The notes under the pieces are model-generated. The model was not told where the DNA came from. It made no database searches and was given only the letters and a program-made list of their open reading frames with translations. Both the position numbers and the translations under genes were made by a program. This document shows positions 8,181 to 17,406 of a DNA stretch of 64,000 nt, piece by piece. How positions within the stretch are numbered: position 1 is the first letter of the stretch; each line of letters starts with the position of its first letter. The DNA comes from Limosilactobacillus reuteri subsp. reuteri (GTDB taxonomy: Bacteria; Bacillota; Bacilli; Lactobacillales; Lactobacillaceae). The stretch spans positions 1,011,001 to 1,075,000 of the forward strand of contig NC_009513.1 of NCBI RefSeq assembly GCF_000016825.1. Reading direction: 5' to 3'.

Positions 8181-9572
8181 ATGATGGATAATCAGAAAAA
8201 TGAAGTTAAATTAAATCGGACAATGACTCCCGGACAAATGGAAATGATTGCAATTGGTGGGACAATTGGTAGTGGTCTTTTCATGGGAGCCACATCAACT
8301 ATTAAATGGACTGGTCCTTCTGTCCTATTAGCATATGCCTTTGTAGGTTTAGTCCTATATGGTGTTATGCGTGCGTTAGGGGAAATGATCTATATCAGTC
8401 CAGGAACTGGTTCCTTTGCGGACTATGGATCTAAATATATTCATCCCTTAGTTGGATACCTGACAAAGTGGAGTAACGTCTTTCAGTTTATCATTGTTGG
8501 TATCTCAGATATTATTGCCATGAGTCAATACCTTAATTATTGGTGGCCTAACTTACCAGACTGGATTTCTGGATTAGTAATGATCATTATCTTAACGCTT
8601 GCGAACCTTGCATCTGCTAAGGCATATGGCCGGTTGGAATTTTGGTTTGCGATGATTAAAGTCGTTACAATTATTGTTATGATCATTCTTGGATTATTGG
8701 TAATTGTCCTTGGGTTGGGTAACAATTGGCATCCGGTTGGAATTTCCAATTTATGGTCACATGGTGGATTCTTTACTGGTGGATTCATGGGATTCATGTT
8801 CTCACTATCTGTGATTGCTGGATCATACCAAGGAATTGAATTACTTGGTATTACTGCTGGTGAAGCGGCCTCACCACGCCATGCGATTGTTAAGTCAGTT
8901 AAATCTGTTATTTGGCGGATTTTAATTTTCTATATTGGGGCAATTTTCGTTATTGTTTCCATTTATCCATGGGACGAATTAAAGGCAGTTGGATCACCAT
9001 TCGTTGAAACATTTACTAAAGTTGGTATTACTGGAGCAGCTGGAATCATTAACTTTGTTGTTTTGACTGCTGCATTGTCCGGTGCCAATTCAGGAATCTA
9101 CAGTGCTAGTCGGATGCTTTTTAAGCTTTCAGTTGATGGTGAAGTTCCTAAGGTATTTAGTAAATTGTCAAAGCGGGTTGTACCAAATGTTGCGATTTTA
9201 ACAATTTCATTCTGGATTTTCCTTGGTTTTATTGTTAACATGCTTCTATCAATGTTTAATGCAGCCTCTGCTAATATCTTCGTGATTGTCTATAGTTCAA
9301 GTGTCCTTCCCGGAATGGTACCATGGTTTATTATTTTGATTTCAGAATTAAACTTCCGGCGTAATAATCCAGCTGAGTTAAAGGACCACCCATTCAAGAT
9401 GCCACTTTATCCAGCATATAACTACTTTAGTTTGATTGCGCTAAGTGTTATCTTACTGTTTATGTTCTTTAACCCAGATACACGGATTTCGGTTAGTGTT
9501 GGGGCAGTCTTCTTAGTTATCATGAGCATTATCTACAAGTTAAGAACTCAGCGCCAAGATAAATTAGCATAA
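8181..9572 (+). CDS. APC-family amino-acid permease, probable threonine/serine transporter
   Basis: 463 residues, about 12 transmembrane helices. The N-terminal motif IAIGGTIGSGLFMG is the APC/AAT substrate-binding signature, and GVMRALGEM follows. Family relatives import neutral amino acids with protons. The substrate is inferred from the threonine-rich leader peptide directly upstream, not from the protein itself. AGGTTAG precedes tandem ATG codons at 8181/8184. The gene is alone between its attenuator and a downstream terminator, so it is a single-gene regulon unit. Confidence 0.85.
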   Translation: MMDNQKNEVKLNRTMTPGQMEMIAIGGTIGSGLFMGATSTIKWTGPSVLLAYAFVGLVLYGVMRALGEMIYISPGTGSFADYGSKYIHPLVGYLTKWSNVFQFIIVGISDIIAMSQYLNYWWPNLPDWISGLVMIIILTLANLASAKAYGRLEFWFAMIKVVTIIVMIILGLLVIVLGLGNNWHPVGISNLWSHGGFFTGGFMGFMFSLSVIAGSYQGIELLGITAGEAASPRHAIVKSVKSVIWRILIFYIGAIFVIVSIYPWDELKAVGSPFVETFTKVGITGAAGIINFVVLTAALSGANSGIYSASRMLFKLSVDGEVPKVFSKLSKRVVPNVAILTISFWIFLGFIVNMLLSMFNAASANIFVIVYSSSVLPGMVPWFIILISELNFRRNNPAELKDHPFKMPLYPAYNYFSLIALSVILLFMFFNPDTRISVSVGAVFLVIMSIIYKLRTQRQDKLA

Positions 9573-9579
9573 AGAATAA

Positions 9580-9618
9580 GTACTCTCGAAACAGATTGTT
9601 TTGGGAGTATTTTCTTTT
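9580..9618 (+). terminator. Terminator after the permease
   Basis: TACTCTC at 9581-9587 pairs with GGGAGTA near 9603, helped by AAAC/GTTT inside, followed by TTTTCTTTT. Confidence 0.75.
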
Positions 9619-9681
9619 ATCGCTTAAAATGATAAAATACTTTTACGAACATACGTTTAAGAGGAAAGGTATTTTAGAAAC

Positions 9682-10536
9682 ATGCGATTTCGATTCAATA
9701 AAAAGACCCAGTATTTACTTTTAGCTTTAGTAGCGATTCTCGGCATTGGTAGTTTTTCCCAGCCATCTGATAAAGGAAGTACCTTACCGCAGGGAATCCA
9801 ACGGGTAGCGCCTTGGCGTCATTCCAGCAACAATAATCGATCATCTTCTTTTACGCCGCCAACCCAAGAGCAGGCCACGAGTGTTCTTTCTAATGGCGTC
9901 CGTCAGCAGTTAGGAACATCTGACATAAAATGGAATGGTTACGGAGCGTTTATTTTAAATAACAATCAGACGGCGCTGAACGCAAATATTAATAACGCGC
10001 CATACGCAGTTAATCGACGTGATTCGCGTGGACGAGCATGGCAGGGAGACGCCTGGCTCAATCGTACAACACGCCAGTATCGTAATCGGAATGAAACTGG
10101 GAATGGGGCCACTAATTGGAAGCCAGCTGGATTTTTACAAGCTCATAACTTAAAAGGTGGCATCTCCCATGCTTATGATCGCGGACACTTACTTGGATAT
10201 GCATTAGTAGGGGGTATCCGTGGCTTTAATGCTTCGGAGTCAAATCCTGCTAATATTGCAACTCAAACTGCTTGGGCCAACGAAGCTCGAAGCAGTACAT
10301 CAACTGGGCAAAACTACTATGAAGGCTTAGTGCGAAAAGCTCTTGACCAGAACAAACAAGTTCGTTATCGAGTAACAGATGTCTATGATGGTAATAATTT
10401 AGTGCCTTCTGGTGCCCATATTGAGGCCAAATCAAAGGATGGCAGTTTGCAATACAATGTTTTCGTCCCCAATGTGCAAAATAATATTAGTATAAATTAT
10501 GCAACAGGGGCAGTAACGCAAGTGAACACGAATTAA
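9682..10536 (+). CDS. Secreted DNA/RNA non-specific endonuclease (EndA type)
   Basis: 284 residues. The N-terminus has a short basic region and a hydrophobic signal/anchor (about residues 9-27). The catalytic motif DRGHLLGY lies at residues 166-173, with His169 as expected general base of the beta-beta-alpha metal nuclease fold, and the following Asn-rich segment fits the metal-binding helix. Relatives are membrane-anchored or secreted nucleases used for DNA degradation during competence or for nutrient scavenging. Start ATG at 9682 follows AGAGGAAAGG. It stands alone between two terminators. Confidence 0.88.
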   Translation: MRFRFNKKTQYLLLALVAILGIGSFSQPSDKGSTLPQGIQRVAPWRHSSNNNRSSSFTPPTQEQATSVLSNGVRQQLGTSDIKWNGYGAFILNNNQTALNANINNAPYAVNRRDSRGRAWQGDAWLNRTTRQYRNRNETGNGATNWKPAGFLQAHNLKGGISHAYDRGHLLGYALVGGIRGFNASESNPANIATQTAWANEARSSTSTGQNYYEGLVRKALDQNKQVRYRVTDVYDGNNLVPSGAHIEAKSKDGSLQYNVFVPNVQNNISINYATGAVTQVNTN

Positions 10537-10554
10537 AAAACTATGTAGTTAGAA

Positions 10555-10600
10555 TAGGCCCTCAATACTTCATTTGATTAAAGTATTGGGGGCCTATTTA
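10555..10600 (+). terminator. Strong hairpin after the nuclease gene
   Basis: ATAGGCCCTCAATACTT pairs with AAGTATTGGGGGCCTAT around a 10-base loop. The U-tract is weak (TTTATC), so it may end transcription from either side. Confidence 0.7.
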
Positions 10601-10714
10601 TCATCTGCATATAAAACTAGCGTAGAAACAAAATATTTCGATGGTCACTTGCAAAATTGGTTTAAATAAACGAAAATAAAAAGAGTTAATATTGTTTAGA
10701 AAAGGACTACGCCA

Positions 10715-13039
10715 ATGACAGATTCAGATCTAAAAAAGATTCATATTGTTTTTAATGGTCAGGATACTCCACCATTAAAGATTAGCCAGCTTTTTGATGC
10801 TAATAAGTTCAATCGTTTAACAGCAGTTACTGGTAACGTGACTGCCGACTTTATTAATCAGTATCTAAGTCGATTCATTAAAGTCGAAGTTGCACTGAGC
10901 AGCCCTGAAAATTATGAAGCGAAAACTGGTGATGAAGTAATCACTAAGGTAGCTTTAACTAATGCATTGCTATCTGCTGCTAATAAAAAGCCTGCTAAAG
11001 TCTTTGAAGCATTAACTAGTGACAATCAAGCAAATGTGTTGAACAATCTTTTTCAAGTTGCAATTGCACCAACCCAGGCTATCCATTCACGTTTTTACCT
11101 CCTAAGTAATTCCGAGACCCATGATACTCGTGTGATTTTGGGAAGTCTTAACTTGGACAGTGCTTCATTTGATAAAGAGCGTAACCAATATGAAGAAATA
11201 TTAGTCTTTGATGATGACATTCGGCTATTTCAAAATCTTGATAACCACTATAAGAATGACATCAAGCCAGTTTTACGACCATTTTTTACTGAAAATCTTT
11301 TAAATGCAGCGCAAAATCAAATTGATGAGAGCTTGAAAGATACTAAAGGAACTAAGAATGCGGTTGTAATTCTTGATAATGAAGTTACTGATCAAATCGC
11401 AGCGGCAGATATGACCGACTTGATTAGTCATGACGTTCAAAAACAAATTGATGAAAATAAAATTCCCGCAATGATTACTAAGTCGATGCGAGATATTACG
11501 ACTAACCGCTCTCAAGATAAAGAAGAAGCAGAACGACAAATTCAACAACACGATACAATTTACACTTTGCAAAAAACAGCTGTATCGCCCCGAGCAGCTA
11601 AGCCAAAATTGAAATCGCGCGAAAAGATTTTTAAACAAGTTCAGGATGCATTGATTAGTGGTATGACACCACAACAACGGTCAGCAGAGAAGAAGTATAC
11701 AACGTTCTTATATGATCGTCCGATGGAAAGAAATCTGGTTAACAATAATAGTGGCCTGTATGTACCGAATGATACTGGCACGCACCCAATTCAATTTGGG
11801 AAGATTGCGACTATTAGTCAAATTCGTGATGGCTTAAAGAGTATTGATGCAGTATTAAAAGGGTATCAGCAATATGTTGTTGACTACAATGATGATTATG
11901 GCAAGCGATTCTATGAAGCTATTTTATATAGTTTTACGGCACCATTTTTATGGGAGATTCGTGCGAAAGCTAGTTTGAATCCTGAAGATGGTAATGATAT
12001 TCCTAACTTCTTGATTCTAGGAGCAACTGCTGGTTCTGGAAAGTCAACTCTGTTACGGATTATTAATCAATTGACATGGAATACTGATCGGTCATTAATT
12101 GATTTTGGGACTATCTATCCTACAGATACACCGCAGAAAAAAGCAAAAACTGTTGATGCAATCGAGCACTACATGAAGCTTGGAAGTTCATACCCCGTTT
12201 TAATGGATGAGATTGAACCATACTTCTTCCAACAGGATCAATATAGTCGGCACTTAGTTGTTGATACAATGAATGAATTGGTTAACAATCCACATGCAAT
12301 TGCGCCATTAATCGGAACAACTAACTATGATTCTGGTTTTACTATGCTACGTGAAACTGCACGACGGACTTATTACCTTCAAATTGATAAGGTTATTGAT
12401 GACCAGCAAAAAGGTGAAGCCAATAAGTATATCTATAACGTACGACAAACCCTAAATAATACGCTGTTTAAAGACTTTGTAATGCGAATGGCAAGTTTAC
12501 TAGAAGACGATGAAACGCCATGGCGCGCATTTGATGAAAAGACTGGTAAACTTGACTTCTTAGCAAATACCCGTAAAATTTTCCGCGATTACTATCAAAT
12601 GGCGGATATGGAAGTACCTCCTTACTTTGCAGATGAAATCTGTGATGACTTTAAGGAAAGTTCGCGTAACCGGTGGGCTAAGCTTTACCTAACACAAGAA
12701 GAAGACTTTAAATACCGCCAACAAGATCATAGCTTGTTATTTGATATTTCGAAGCTTAATACTTTTAATGGTTTTACTGCCGATAGTATTGAAAAGTACC
12801 GGAATGCATTGCCAATTGAACTCTGTGTGGATGGTATCAATGGCAAGCGTGGCAAATTTGTGGAAATTAAAGCTGATGAATTCTTTAAATGGATTGGTGA
12901 ACGTAATCCATATGCTGAGGATACCGCGGAAAACGAAGCAAAGAATGAGGAAACATTAACTGTGAATACAGCTGAAGAAGTTACGGAATCGCCTGTTAAA
13001 GAACAAAAGAAGGGATTCTGGGCACGATTATTTGGCTAA
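10715..13039 (+). CDS. Phospholipase D-like domain fused to AAA-type ATPase, function unknown
   Basis: 774 residues. Residues about 1-200 resemble one half of a PLD active site: H124-S-R126, then G143-S-L-N146 and E160/E161. The usual HxK Lys is Arg. A polar Glu/Gln-rich linker (about 250-330) follows. The ATPase has Walker A GATAGSGKS at 436-444 and Walker B VLMDE near 495-499, with a later arginine-containing segment TARRTYYL. The extreme C-terminus KKGFWARLFG looks like a short amphipathic tail. PLD domains joined to ATPases occur in nucleases, restriction-like and repair proteins, but I cannot assign a named system. No terminator of its own is visible because a group II intron sits 4 bases behind the stop. 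Confidence 0.65.
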   Translation: MTDSDLKKIHIVFNGQDTPPLKISQLFDANKFNRLTAVTGNVTADFINQYLSRFIKVEVALSSPENYEAKTGDEVITKVALTNALLSAANKKPAKVFEALTSDNQANVLNNLFQVAIAPTQAIHSRFYLLSNSETHDTRVILGSLNLDSASFDKERNQYEEILVFDDDIRLFQNLDNHYKNDIKPVLRPFFTENLLNAAQNQIDESLKDTKGTKNAVVILDNEVTDQIAAADMTDLISHDVQKQIDENKIPAMITKSMRDITTNRSQDKEEAERQIQQHDTIYTLQKTAVSPRAAKPKLKSREKIFKQVQDALISGMTPQQRSAEKKYTTFLYDRPMERNLVNNNSGLYVPNDTGTHPIQFGKIATISQIRDGLKSIDAVLKGYQQYVVDYNDDYGKRFYEAILYSFTAPFLWEIRAKASLNPEDGNDIPNFLILGATAGSGKSTLLRIINQLTWNTDRSLIDFGTIYPTDTPQKKAKTVDAIEHYMKLGSSYPVLMDEIEPYFFQQDQYSRHLVVDTMNELVNNPHAIAPLIGTTNYDSGFTMLRETARRTYYLQIDKVIDDQQKGEANKYIYNVRQTLNNTLFKDFVMRMASLLEDDETPWRAFDEKTGKLDFLANTRKIFRDYYQMADMEVPPYFADEICDDFKESSRNRWAKLYLTQEEDFKYRQQDHSLLFDISKLNTFNGFTADSIEKYRNALPIELCVDGINGKRGKFVEIKADEFFKWIGERNPYAEDTAENEAKNEETLTVNTAEEVTESPVKEQKKGFWARLFG

Positions 13040-13043
13040 TCGA

Positions 13044-14948
13044 GTAGGAGATAATTGATTAGTTCAATTATCGACCTCTCACACCACCGTACGTACGGTT
13101 CCGTATACGGCGGTTCGACAACTTAATCACTTTGAATTGACTGGAGCGTCTTGGACATATTCATAAGTCCGAGTTGTTCCAGTTTTCTATTTGTTAGAGA
13201 ATAGCTCAAGGTCTTACTGTGTGCAGTTCGCCAGTAGCCCTTGCGGGTACTAGCGAAGACGTATGCATCACGCTGGGACAGCCCCAGCTTCTGTAAGTTA
13301 GTTACCTTAGTTTTAAGCTTCTTCCATTGCTTCCAGATATACTGTCTTATTCGGGCCCTCAACCACTTGTCAAGGCGTTGAATAAAGTCAGTTAGTTTCC
13401 CAATTGAGTAGTACTGAAGCCATCCACGCATTTTTCGCTGAATTTCTTCAAACATTCTTGTCAGAGATATTCCACGATTACGTTTAGTTAATAACCTCAA
13501 TGCTTTCTTTACTCGTTGTTGCGATTGTTTTGCTGGACGGGCGTAGGCTCCATTGTGGTCTACACCCAACGAAAAGCCAAGAAACTTTAACCGTAGCGGG
13601 CTACCGACTTTGGTTTTATCTGGGTTCACTTTAACTTTCAATCGCTTTTCAAGAAACTGGGTAATGCTTCGCATTACTCGTTCTCCGGCTCGTTGACTTT
13701 TAACATAAATGTTACAATCATCCGCATAGCGCACAAAGTGGTGACCACGTCTAGTCAACTCTTTATCCAACTCATTTAGATAGATATTCGCCAGTATTGG
13801 TGACAATGGCCCTCCTTGTGGGGTTCCTTTTTCACTCTTAGCGAAAAGCCCATGGTCTAAGACTCCGCTAGTTAGAAACTTACGAATGAGCCTTAGTGTC
13901 CATGGGTCATCAATATATTGTTGAAGATACTTAATCATCAAGTCATGATTAACATTATCAAAATAGGCTTTTAGGTCTAAGTCGACAACTCTTCGATAAC
14001 CTTGATTATAAAGATCTACTACTTTTGCAATAGCGTCGTGAGCCCCACGGTGAGGGCGGAAGCCAAAACTATTATCAGAGAAAACACGCTCAAAGATAGG
14101 TGTAAGAATTTGGGCCACAGCTTGTTGAACCATTCGGTCCACCACTGTTGGTATTCCGAGTTTTCTTACTCCACCATTAGGCTTCGGAATTTCTACCCGT
14201 TTGACTGGTGCTGGTTTATACTTGCCCTCACGCAAACTAGCGATCAATTCCGTCTTATTTTCTCTGAGATATGGCAGAAGGTCATTGACTGTCATATCGT
14301 CAATGCCTGCTGCCCCTTTATTTCTCTTAACTCGCAAATAAGCCTGATTAAGGTTATTGCGGTCCAAGACTAAGTCTTGGATAGTGACACTCATACCTTT
14401 ACCTTCACCATAATCGGTACTACGCGCCCTTGTGTACTTTCGGTTTTCCAAACCTATCCTCGACAAGCGGTCAGCTTGTTGTTCTGTTTTCTGCGATTGT
14501 CGCACCTGATTACACCTCCGATATAAGTTACAAGTTATTGTCGTTCAGTCCTTCATCTGATTACTCAGACTACTATGACCTCGGCTGACTTCTGGCTTAC
14601 TCAACGCTACATCACTGCACCGCTTGTTTCTGTGGAAATTAAACTTATTCCTCTTGTCGGAAACGTGTAGGCCAGATCTCCCCGGGTAAGGATATTAACT
14701 TTCGTACCATGTCACCGGTAGCTTTACTGAAAGTAACTTCGAGTAGTGTTGGACTTTAACTTGTCATGCAGTCTTATCCAGTTAGTTCCAGCCTTATAGC
14801 TACTTCTTGTTCATCGGTGCAGTACTTTGCCTTAGACTTCCTTCAGATTCCACCTCACAGTGGACACCCTTGTCCTCAGCTCATGGTTCCGACTACTACG
14901 GCCCATAGCGGACTCTCACCGCCTAGCTAATACCCATGCCGGGCGCAC
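13044..14948 (-). mobile_element. Group IIC-type intron, full length
   Basis: On the minus strand the 5' end reads GTGCGCCCGGCATGGG from 14948. The ribozyme part covers about 14506-14948, the maturase ORF 13123-14505, and domain V/VI 13044-13120 (paired arms CGTACGTACGG and GATAATTGA/TCAATTATC). The 5' exon side is the intrinsic terminator of the ybaN-like gene at 14953-14993, which is the known target habit of IIC introns. The exact 3' end (near CTAC, 13044) is inferred from the domain VI stem. Confidence 0.85.
13123..14505 (-). CDS. ltrA: Group II intron reverse transcriptase/maturase
   Basis: 460 residues from a GTG start with GGAGGT 9 bases upstream. It has RT blocks with GTPQGGPLSP and catalytic RYADDCNIYV (YADD), then a maturase (X) domain ending RKGYWRTAHS. 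There is no HNH endonuclease domain, in keeping with IIC proteins such as GsI-IIC, which it resembles in these blocks. It splices its own intron RNA and drives retrohoming to terminator hairpins. Frame intact, so the intron may be active. A cut-off second copy lies at 43783-44040. Confidence 0.93.
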   Translation of the reverse strand: MRQSQKTEQQADRLSRIGLENRKYTRARSTDYGEGKGMSVTIQDLVLDRNNLNQAYLRVKRNKGAAGIDDMTVNDLLPYLRENKTELIASLREGKYKPAPVKRVEIPKPNGGVRKLGIPTVVDRMVQQAVAQILTPIFERVFSDNSFGFRPHRGAHDAIAKVVDLYNQGYRRVVDLDLKAYFDNVNHDLMIKYLQQYIDDPWTLRLIRKFLTSGVLDHGLFAKSEKGTPQGGPLSPILANIYLNELDKELTRRGHHFVRYADDCNIYVKSQRAGERVMRSITQFLEKRLKVKVNPDKTKVGSPLRLKFLGFSLGVDHNGAYARPAKQSQQRVKKALRLLTKRNRGISLTRMFEEIQRKMRGWLQYYSIGKLTDFIQRLDKWLRARIRQYIWKQWKKLKTKVTNLQKLGLSQRDAYVFASTRKGYWRTAHSKTLSYSLTNRKLEQLGLMNMSKTLQSIQSD

Positions 14949-14952
14949 ATAT

Positions 14953-14993
14953 AAAAAGGTCTGGGACGCAAATAGCATTCAAGACCTTTTTAT
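14953..14993 (-). terminator. Terminator of the ybaN-like gene and intron target
   Basis: AAAAAGGTCT pairs with AGACCTTTTT across about 18 bases. On the minus strand the intron begins 4 bases after the hairpin. Confidence 0.85.
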
Positions 14994-15259
14994 TTACTAT
15001 TAATTTTTTGTGCCTTTTGTTTCGGGTGATGTTTCAGATTTTCAAGCCGATTTACCAAGGGTTTTGCATATTTTATGTAGAGTGGATTACGAAGGAGCCA
15101 GTTATGAAAACGTGGTGAAATTTTAGTGATACACCATATTGTGAGGAGGAAGAATGGAACCTGCGGAATTACAGGGAGGAGCATCCCAATTATCCCACCA
15201 ACGAATGAAATGCTCCCTAACAAGATCCATCCAAGTTTTAATACTAATTTTATGATCAT
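14990..15259 (-). CDS. YbaN/DUF454 family inner membrane protein
   Basis: 89 residues with two hydrophobic helices. The typical pattern GWILLGSISFVGGIIGMLLPVIPQVPFFLL is followed by a short loop and a basic tail (LKHHPKQKAQKINSK). DUF454 proteins are small membrane proteins of unknown function. ATG at 15259 has AGGAGG just upstream. The gene end overlaps the terminator that serves as target of the group II intron. Confidence 0.85.
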   Translation of the reverse strand: MIIKLVLKLGWILLGSISFVGGIIGMLLPVIPQVPFFLLTIWCITKISPRFHNWLLRNPLYIKYAKPLVNRLENLKHHPKQKAQKINSK

Positions 15260-15375
15260 TAAGAACTCCTCCTTTCTTTCATATTAAAGTTACTACCATT
15301 CTATCATGTGCGAACGAAAAAAGGGTGGGGAGCTGCTTAAGTTTTTATTACATTTAAGTTAAGGAGAGAAATAAA

Positions 15376-15621
15376 TTGACATTTTATACAATTAGCTATT
15401 TATCAAACCACCAACATATGAATCAACTATTTAATTATATTGCTATTATCATCTTTGTCCTTCTGATTGCAGTAATGGCATTTTTATATTTACGGCATCG
15501 CCTTATTACCCGTTATCGTGATTTAGGGATAATTTTCTTTTTACTATTGTTGCTTTTTATCGGCTTTCAAGTTACCGATATGGAAAAAATACCACACAGC
15601 AATCCCAAACAACTCAGATGA
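15376..15621 (+). CDS. DUF3290 family protein, N-terminal membrane part (gene split by frameshift)
   Basis: 81 residues, two hydrophobic helices, starting at TTG or ATG behind AAGGAGAG. The frame ends at TGA 15619-15621. The following frame (15618-15818) continues the family without interruption, so this looks like one gene of about 147 residues split by a single-base change near 15605-15618 (around CCCAAACAACTCAG). The shift needed is -1. The overlap ATGA also allows coupled re-initiation, so two working polypeptides are possible. Confidence 0.6.
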   Translation: MTFYTISYLSNHQHMNQLFNYIAIIIFVLLIAVMAFLYLRHRLITRYRDLGIIFFLLLLLFIGFQVTDMEKIPHSNPKQLR

Positions 15622-15818
15622 TTCCCTTTATTAAGGCGGTTGCTCGGGATCATAATGTTTCTCCACAAAAAGTAGTTGTTAATTCCACAACTTTAACGGA
15701 TGGAATTCTTGTCCGAATTGAGGATCGGGATTACCGTGTCAATTTAAGTCAAACAGGGGATAATTATACCCTTACACGAGCACATGTTGTTAATCATCAG
15801 GTTAATTTAATGAAGTAG
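15618..15818 (+). CDS. DUF3290 family protein, C-terminal part of the split gene
   Basis: 66 residues, soluble, with a pattern such as QKVVVNSTTLTDGILVRIEDR that fits the C-terminal half of DUF3290. It starts at an ATG overlapping the upstream stop (ATGA). There is no clear independent Shine-Dalgarno. The gene precedes a DUF421 gene by 9 bases, the usual neighbour of DUF3290, which supports the assignment. Confidence 0.6.
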   Translation: MIPFIKAVARDHNVSPQKVVVNSTTLTDGILVRIEDRDYRVNLSQTGDNYTLTRAHVVNHQVNLMK

Positions 15819-15827
15819 GAGAGAAAT

Positions 15828-16466
15828 ATGGATAATTATTCATTGATTATTATAAAATTTGTTCTCGGAATGTTATGTTTGATTTTGCAGATTAATTTAC
15901 TGGGGAAGGGGAATCTCGCACCTACTTCTGCTATTGATCAAGTTCAAAATTATGTTTTAGGTGGGATCATTGGCGGAATTATCTACAATAGTGATATTTC
16001 TATTCTTGAGTTTATAATGGTCCTTTTGATTTGGACATTAATTGTATTTATTGTGAAATTTGCTAAAGATCATAATATTTGGGTAAGAAGAATTATCGAT
16101 GGGCGCCCGCAAATATTAATTCAGAACGGAAAATTATTAGTAGAGAATTGTATGCGTGCAGGAATCAGTGCTAATGATCTTATGTTTCGCCTTCGTGGTC
16201 ATGGAATCTATGAAGTTGCTAAGGTCAAAAGCGGAATTTTAGAACAAAATGGCCAGCTTGTAATCATCGAAAATGATGAAGCAAATGTTCGCTTCCCATT
16301 AATTAATGATGGACAGATCAATATTGATGTAATGGAATTGATTCATCATGATGAACAATGGGTATTTGAACAAATTCATAAAGCAGGTTATGACAGTGTT
16401 GATGATATCTATCTTGGCGAATATATTAATGGCAAATTAACTTTAATACCATATCCAAAAGCTTAA
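15828..16466 (+). CDS. DUF421/YetF family membrane protein
   Basis: 212 residues. Three N-terminal transmembrane helices (about residues 5-80) lead to a cytoplasmic DUF421 domain with WVRRIIDGRPQILIQNGKLL and LRGHGIYEVAKVKSGILEQNGQLVI, both family hallmarks. Function unknown; Bacillus YetF-type proteins are linked to the membrane and to spore or stress roles. AGGAGAG precedes the ATG. It forms an operon with the two DUF3290 parts. Confidence 0.88.
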   Translation: MDNYSLIIIKFVLGMLCLILQINLLGKGNLAPTSAIDQVQNYVLGGIIGGIIYNSDISILEFIMVLLIWTLIVFIVKFAKDHNIWVRRIIDGRPQILIQNGKLLVENCMRAGISANDLMFRLRGHGIYEVAKVKSGILEQNGQLVIIENDEANVRFPLINDGQINIDVMELIHHDEQWVFEQIHKAGYDSVDDIYLGEYINGKLTLIPYPKA

Positions 16467-16538
16467 AAGATCATCCTCTTTATAATTTTCAAGCGTATAA
16501 TAAGAGTAAAATACAAAATGAAATGATAAGAAGATGAT

Positions 16539-17405
16539 TTGATGAAAAAATCGTTAAAAATTGCCGGAATTAGTATTGGTAGTCTAATTCTTCTTGCTTT
16601 TGGTATTCAAGGTTTCTTATTACGCGGAACTCCTGGTCAGCACCTTTCATCACAAAATTATCAAAGTAACCTGGAGTATTCTTCTATTCCCACCTTGCTT
16701 ATTCCTGGCTGGGGTGGAAGCACAATTACTTATAATAAGATGATTAAGTACTATCAGCAAAAAAATATTGCGCAAAAAGTTTTAACGATCTGGGTTGCTC
16801 CTAATGGACGTATCTGGACTGAGGGGGACTTTCACGGGCAAAAGAATGCCTTAATTCAAGTTTTATTTACTTGGAACTATAATGGTACCTACCATCCACA
16901 GATCAAGCAATTAACGGGTGTTCTAAATTATTTGCAGAAACACTATCATATGCAGAAAATTAATGTTGTTGCCCATTCATATGGGGGCACAGAATTCATT
17001 CACGCTTATATGGGTTCGAAATATCTTCAAGATCATATGCGGTTAAATAAAGTAGTCTTTTTAGGGGTACCAGTTGAAGAAAGCCTTAGCGATCAATTAA
17101 AATATCGCTATCACTTAGTTAATAAATCGACGGACAAGAATTTTCACCAATTATTTTTGGAGATGAAAAATTGGCAACTGAATTATCCTGTTGAAATTTA
17201 TAATTTAATGGGTAGTGAAGAAGGCAGTAAAACAACTGATGGTGCTGTTCCGCATATCCAATCAGAAATGTTAAAATCATTAATTAAAGCCCATCCATCA
17301 ATTGAGTATCATCAAAAAGTGTATCCAAAAACCACTCACTATCAATTACATCATCGAACAAAAATTTTAAACAATATCGCTAACATTTTATGGGGAAGGA
17401 ATTAA
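16539..17405 (+). CDS. DUF915 alpha/beta hydrolase, membrane-anchored
   Basis: 288 residues. A hydrophobic N-terminal signal/anchor (residues 6-27) precedes an alpha/beta hydrolase domain: oxyanion-side PTLLIPGWGGS, nucleophile elbow AHSYGGTE near 147, an acidic segment (DGAVPHIQSE) and a late His (TTHYQLHH) that could finish the triad. DUF915 proteins are cell-surface hydrolases of lactobacilli with unknown substrate. Tandem ATG codons at 16539; preceded by AGAAGATG. The small gene at 17407 follows by one base. Confidence 0.85.
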   Translation: MMKKSLKIAGISIGSLILLAFGIQGFLLRGTPGQHLSSQNYQSNLEYSSIPTLLIPGWGGSTITYNKMIKYYQQKNIAQKVLTIWVAPNGRIWTEGDFHGQKNALIQVLFTWNYNGTYHPQIKQLTGVLNYLQKHYHMQKINVVAHSYGGTEFIHAYMGSKYLQDHMRLNKVVFLGVPVEESLSDQLKYRYHLVNKSTDKNFHQLFLEMKNWQLNYPVEIYNLMGSEEGSKTTDGAVPHIQSEMLKSLIKAHPSIEYHQKVYPKTTHYQLHHRTKILNNIANILWGRN

Positions 17406-17406
17406 A

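Noticed and set aside
11300..11677. 125-codon ORF on the minus strand inside the PLD-ATPase gene
   Set aside because: Shadow of a strong plus-strand gene, no ribosome site, Cys/Phe-rich product typical of antisense frames.
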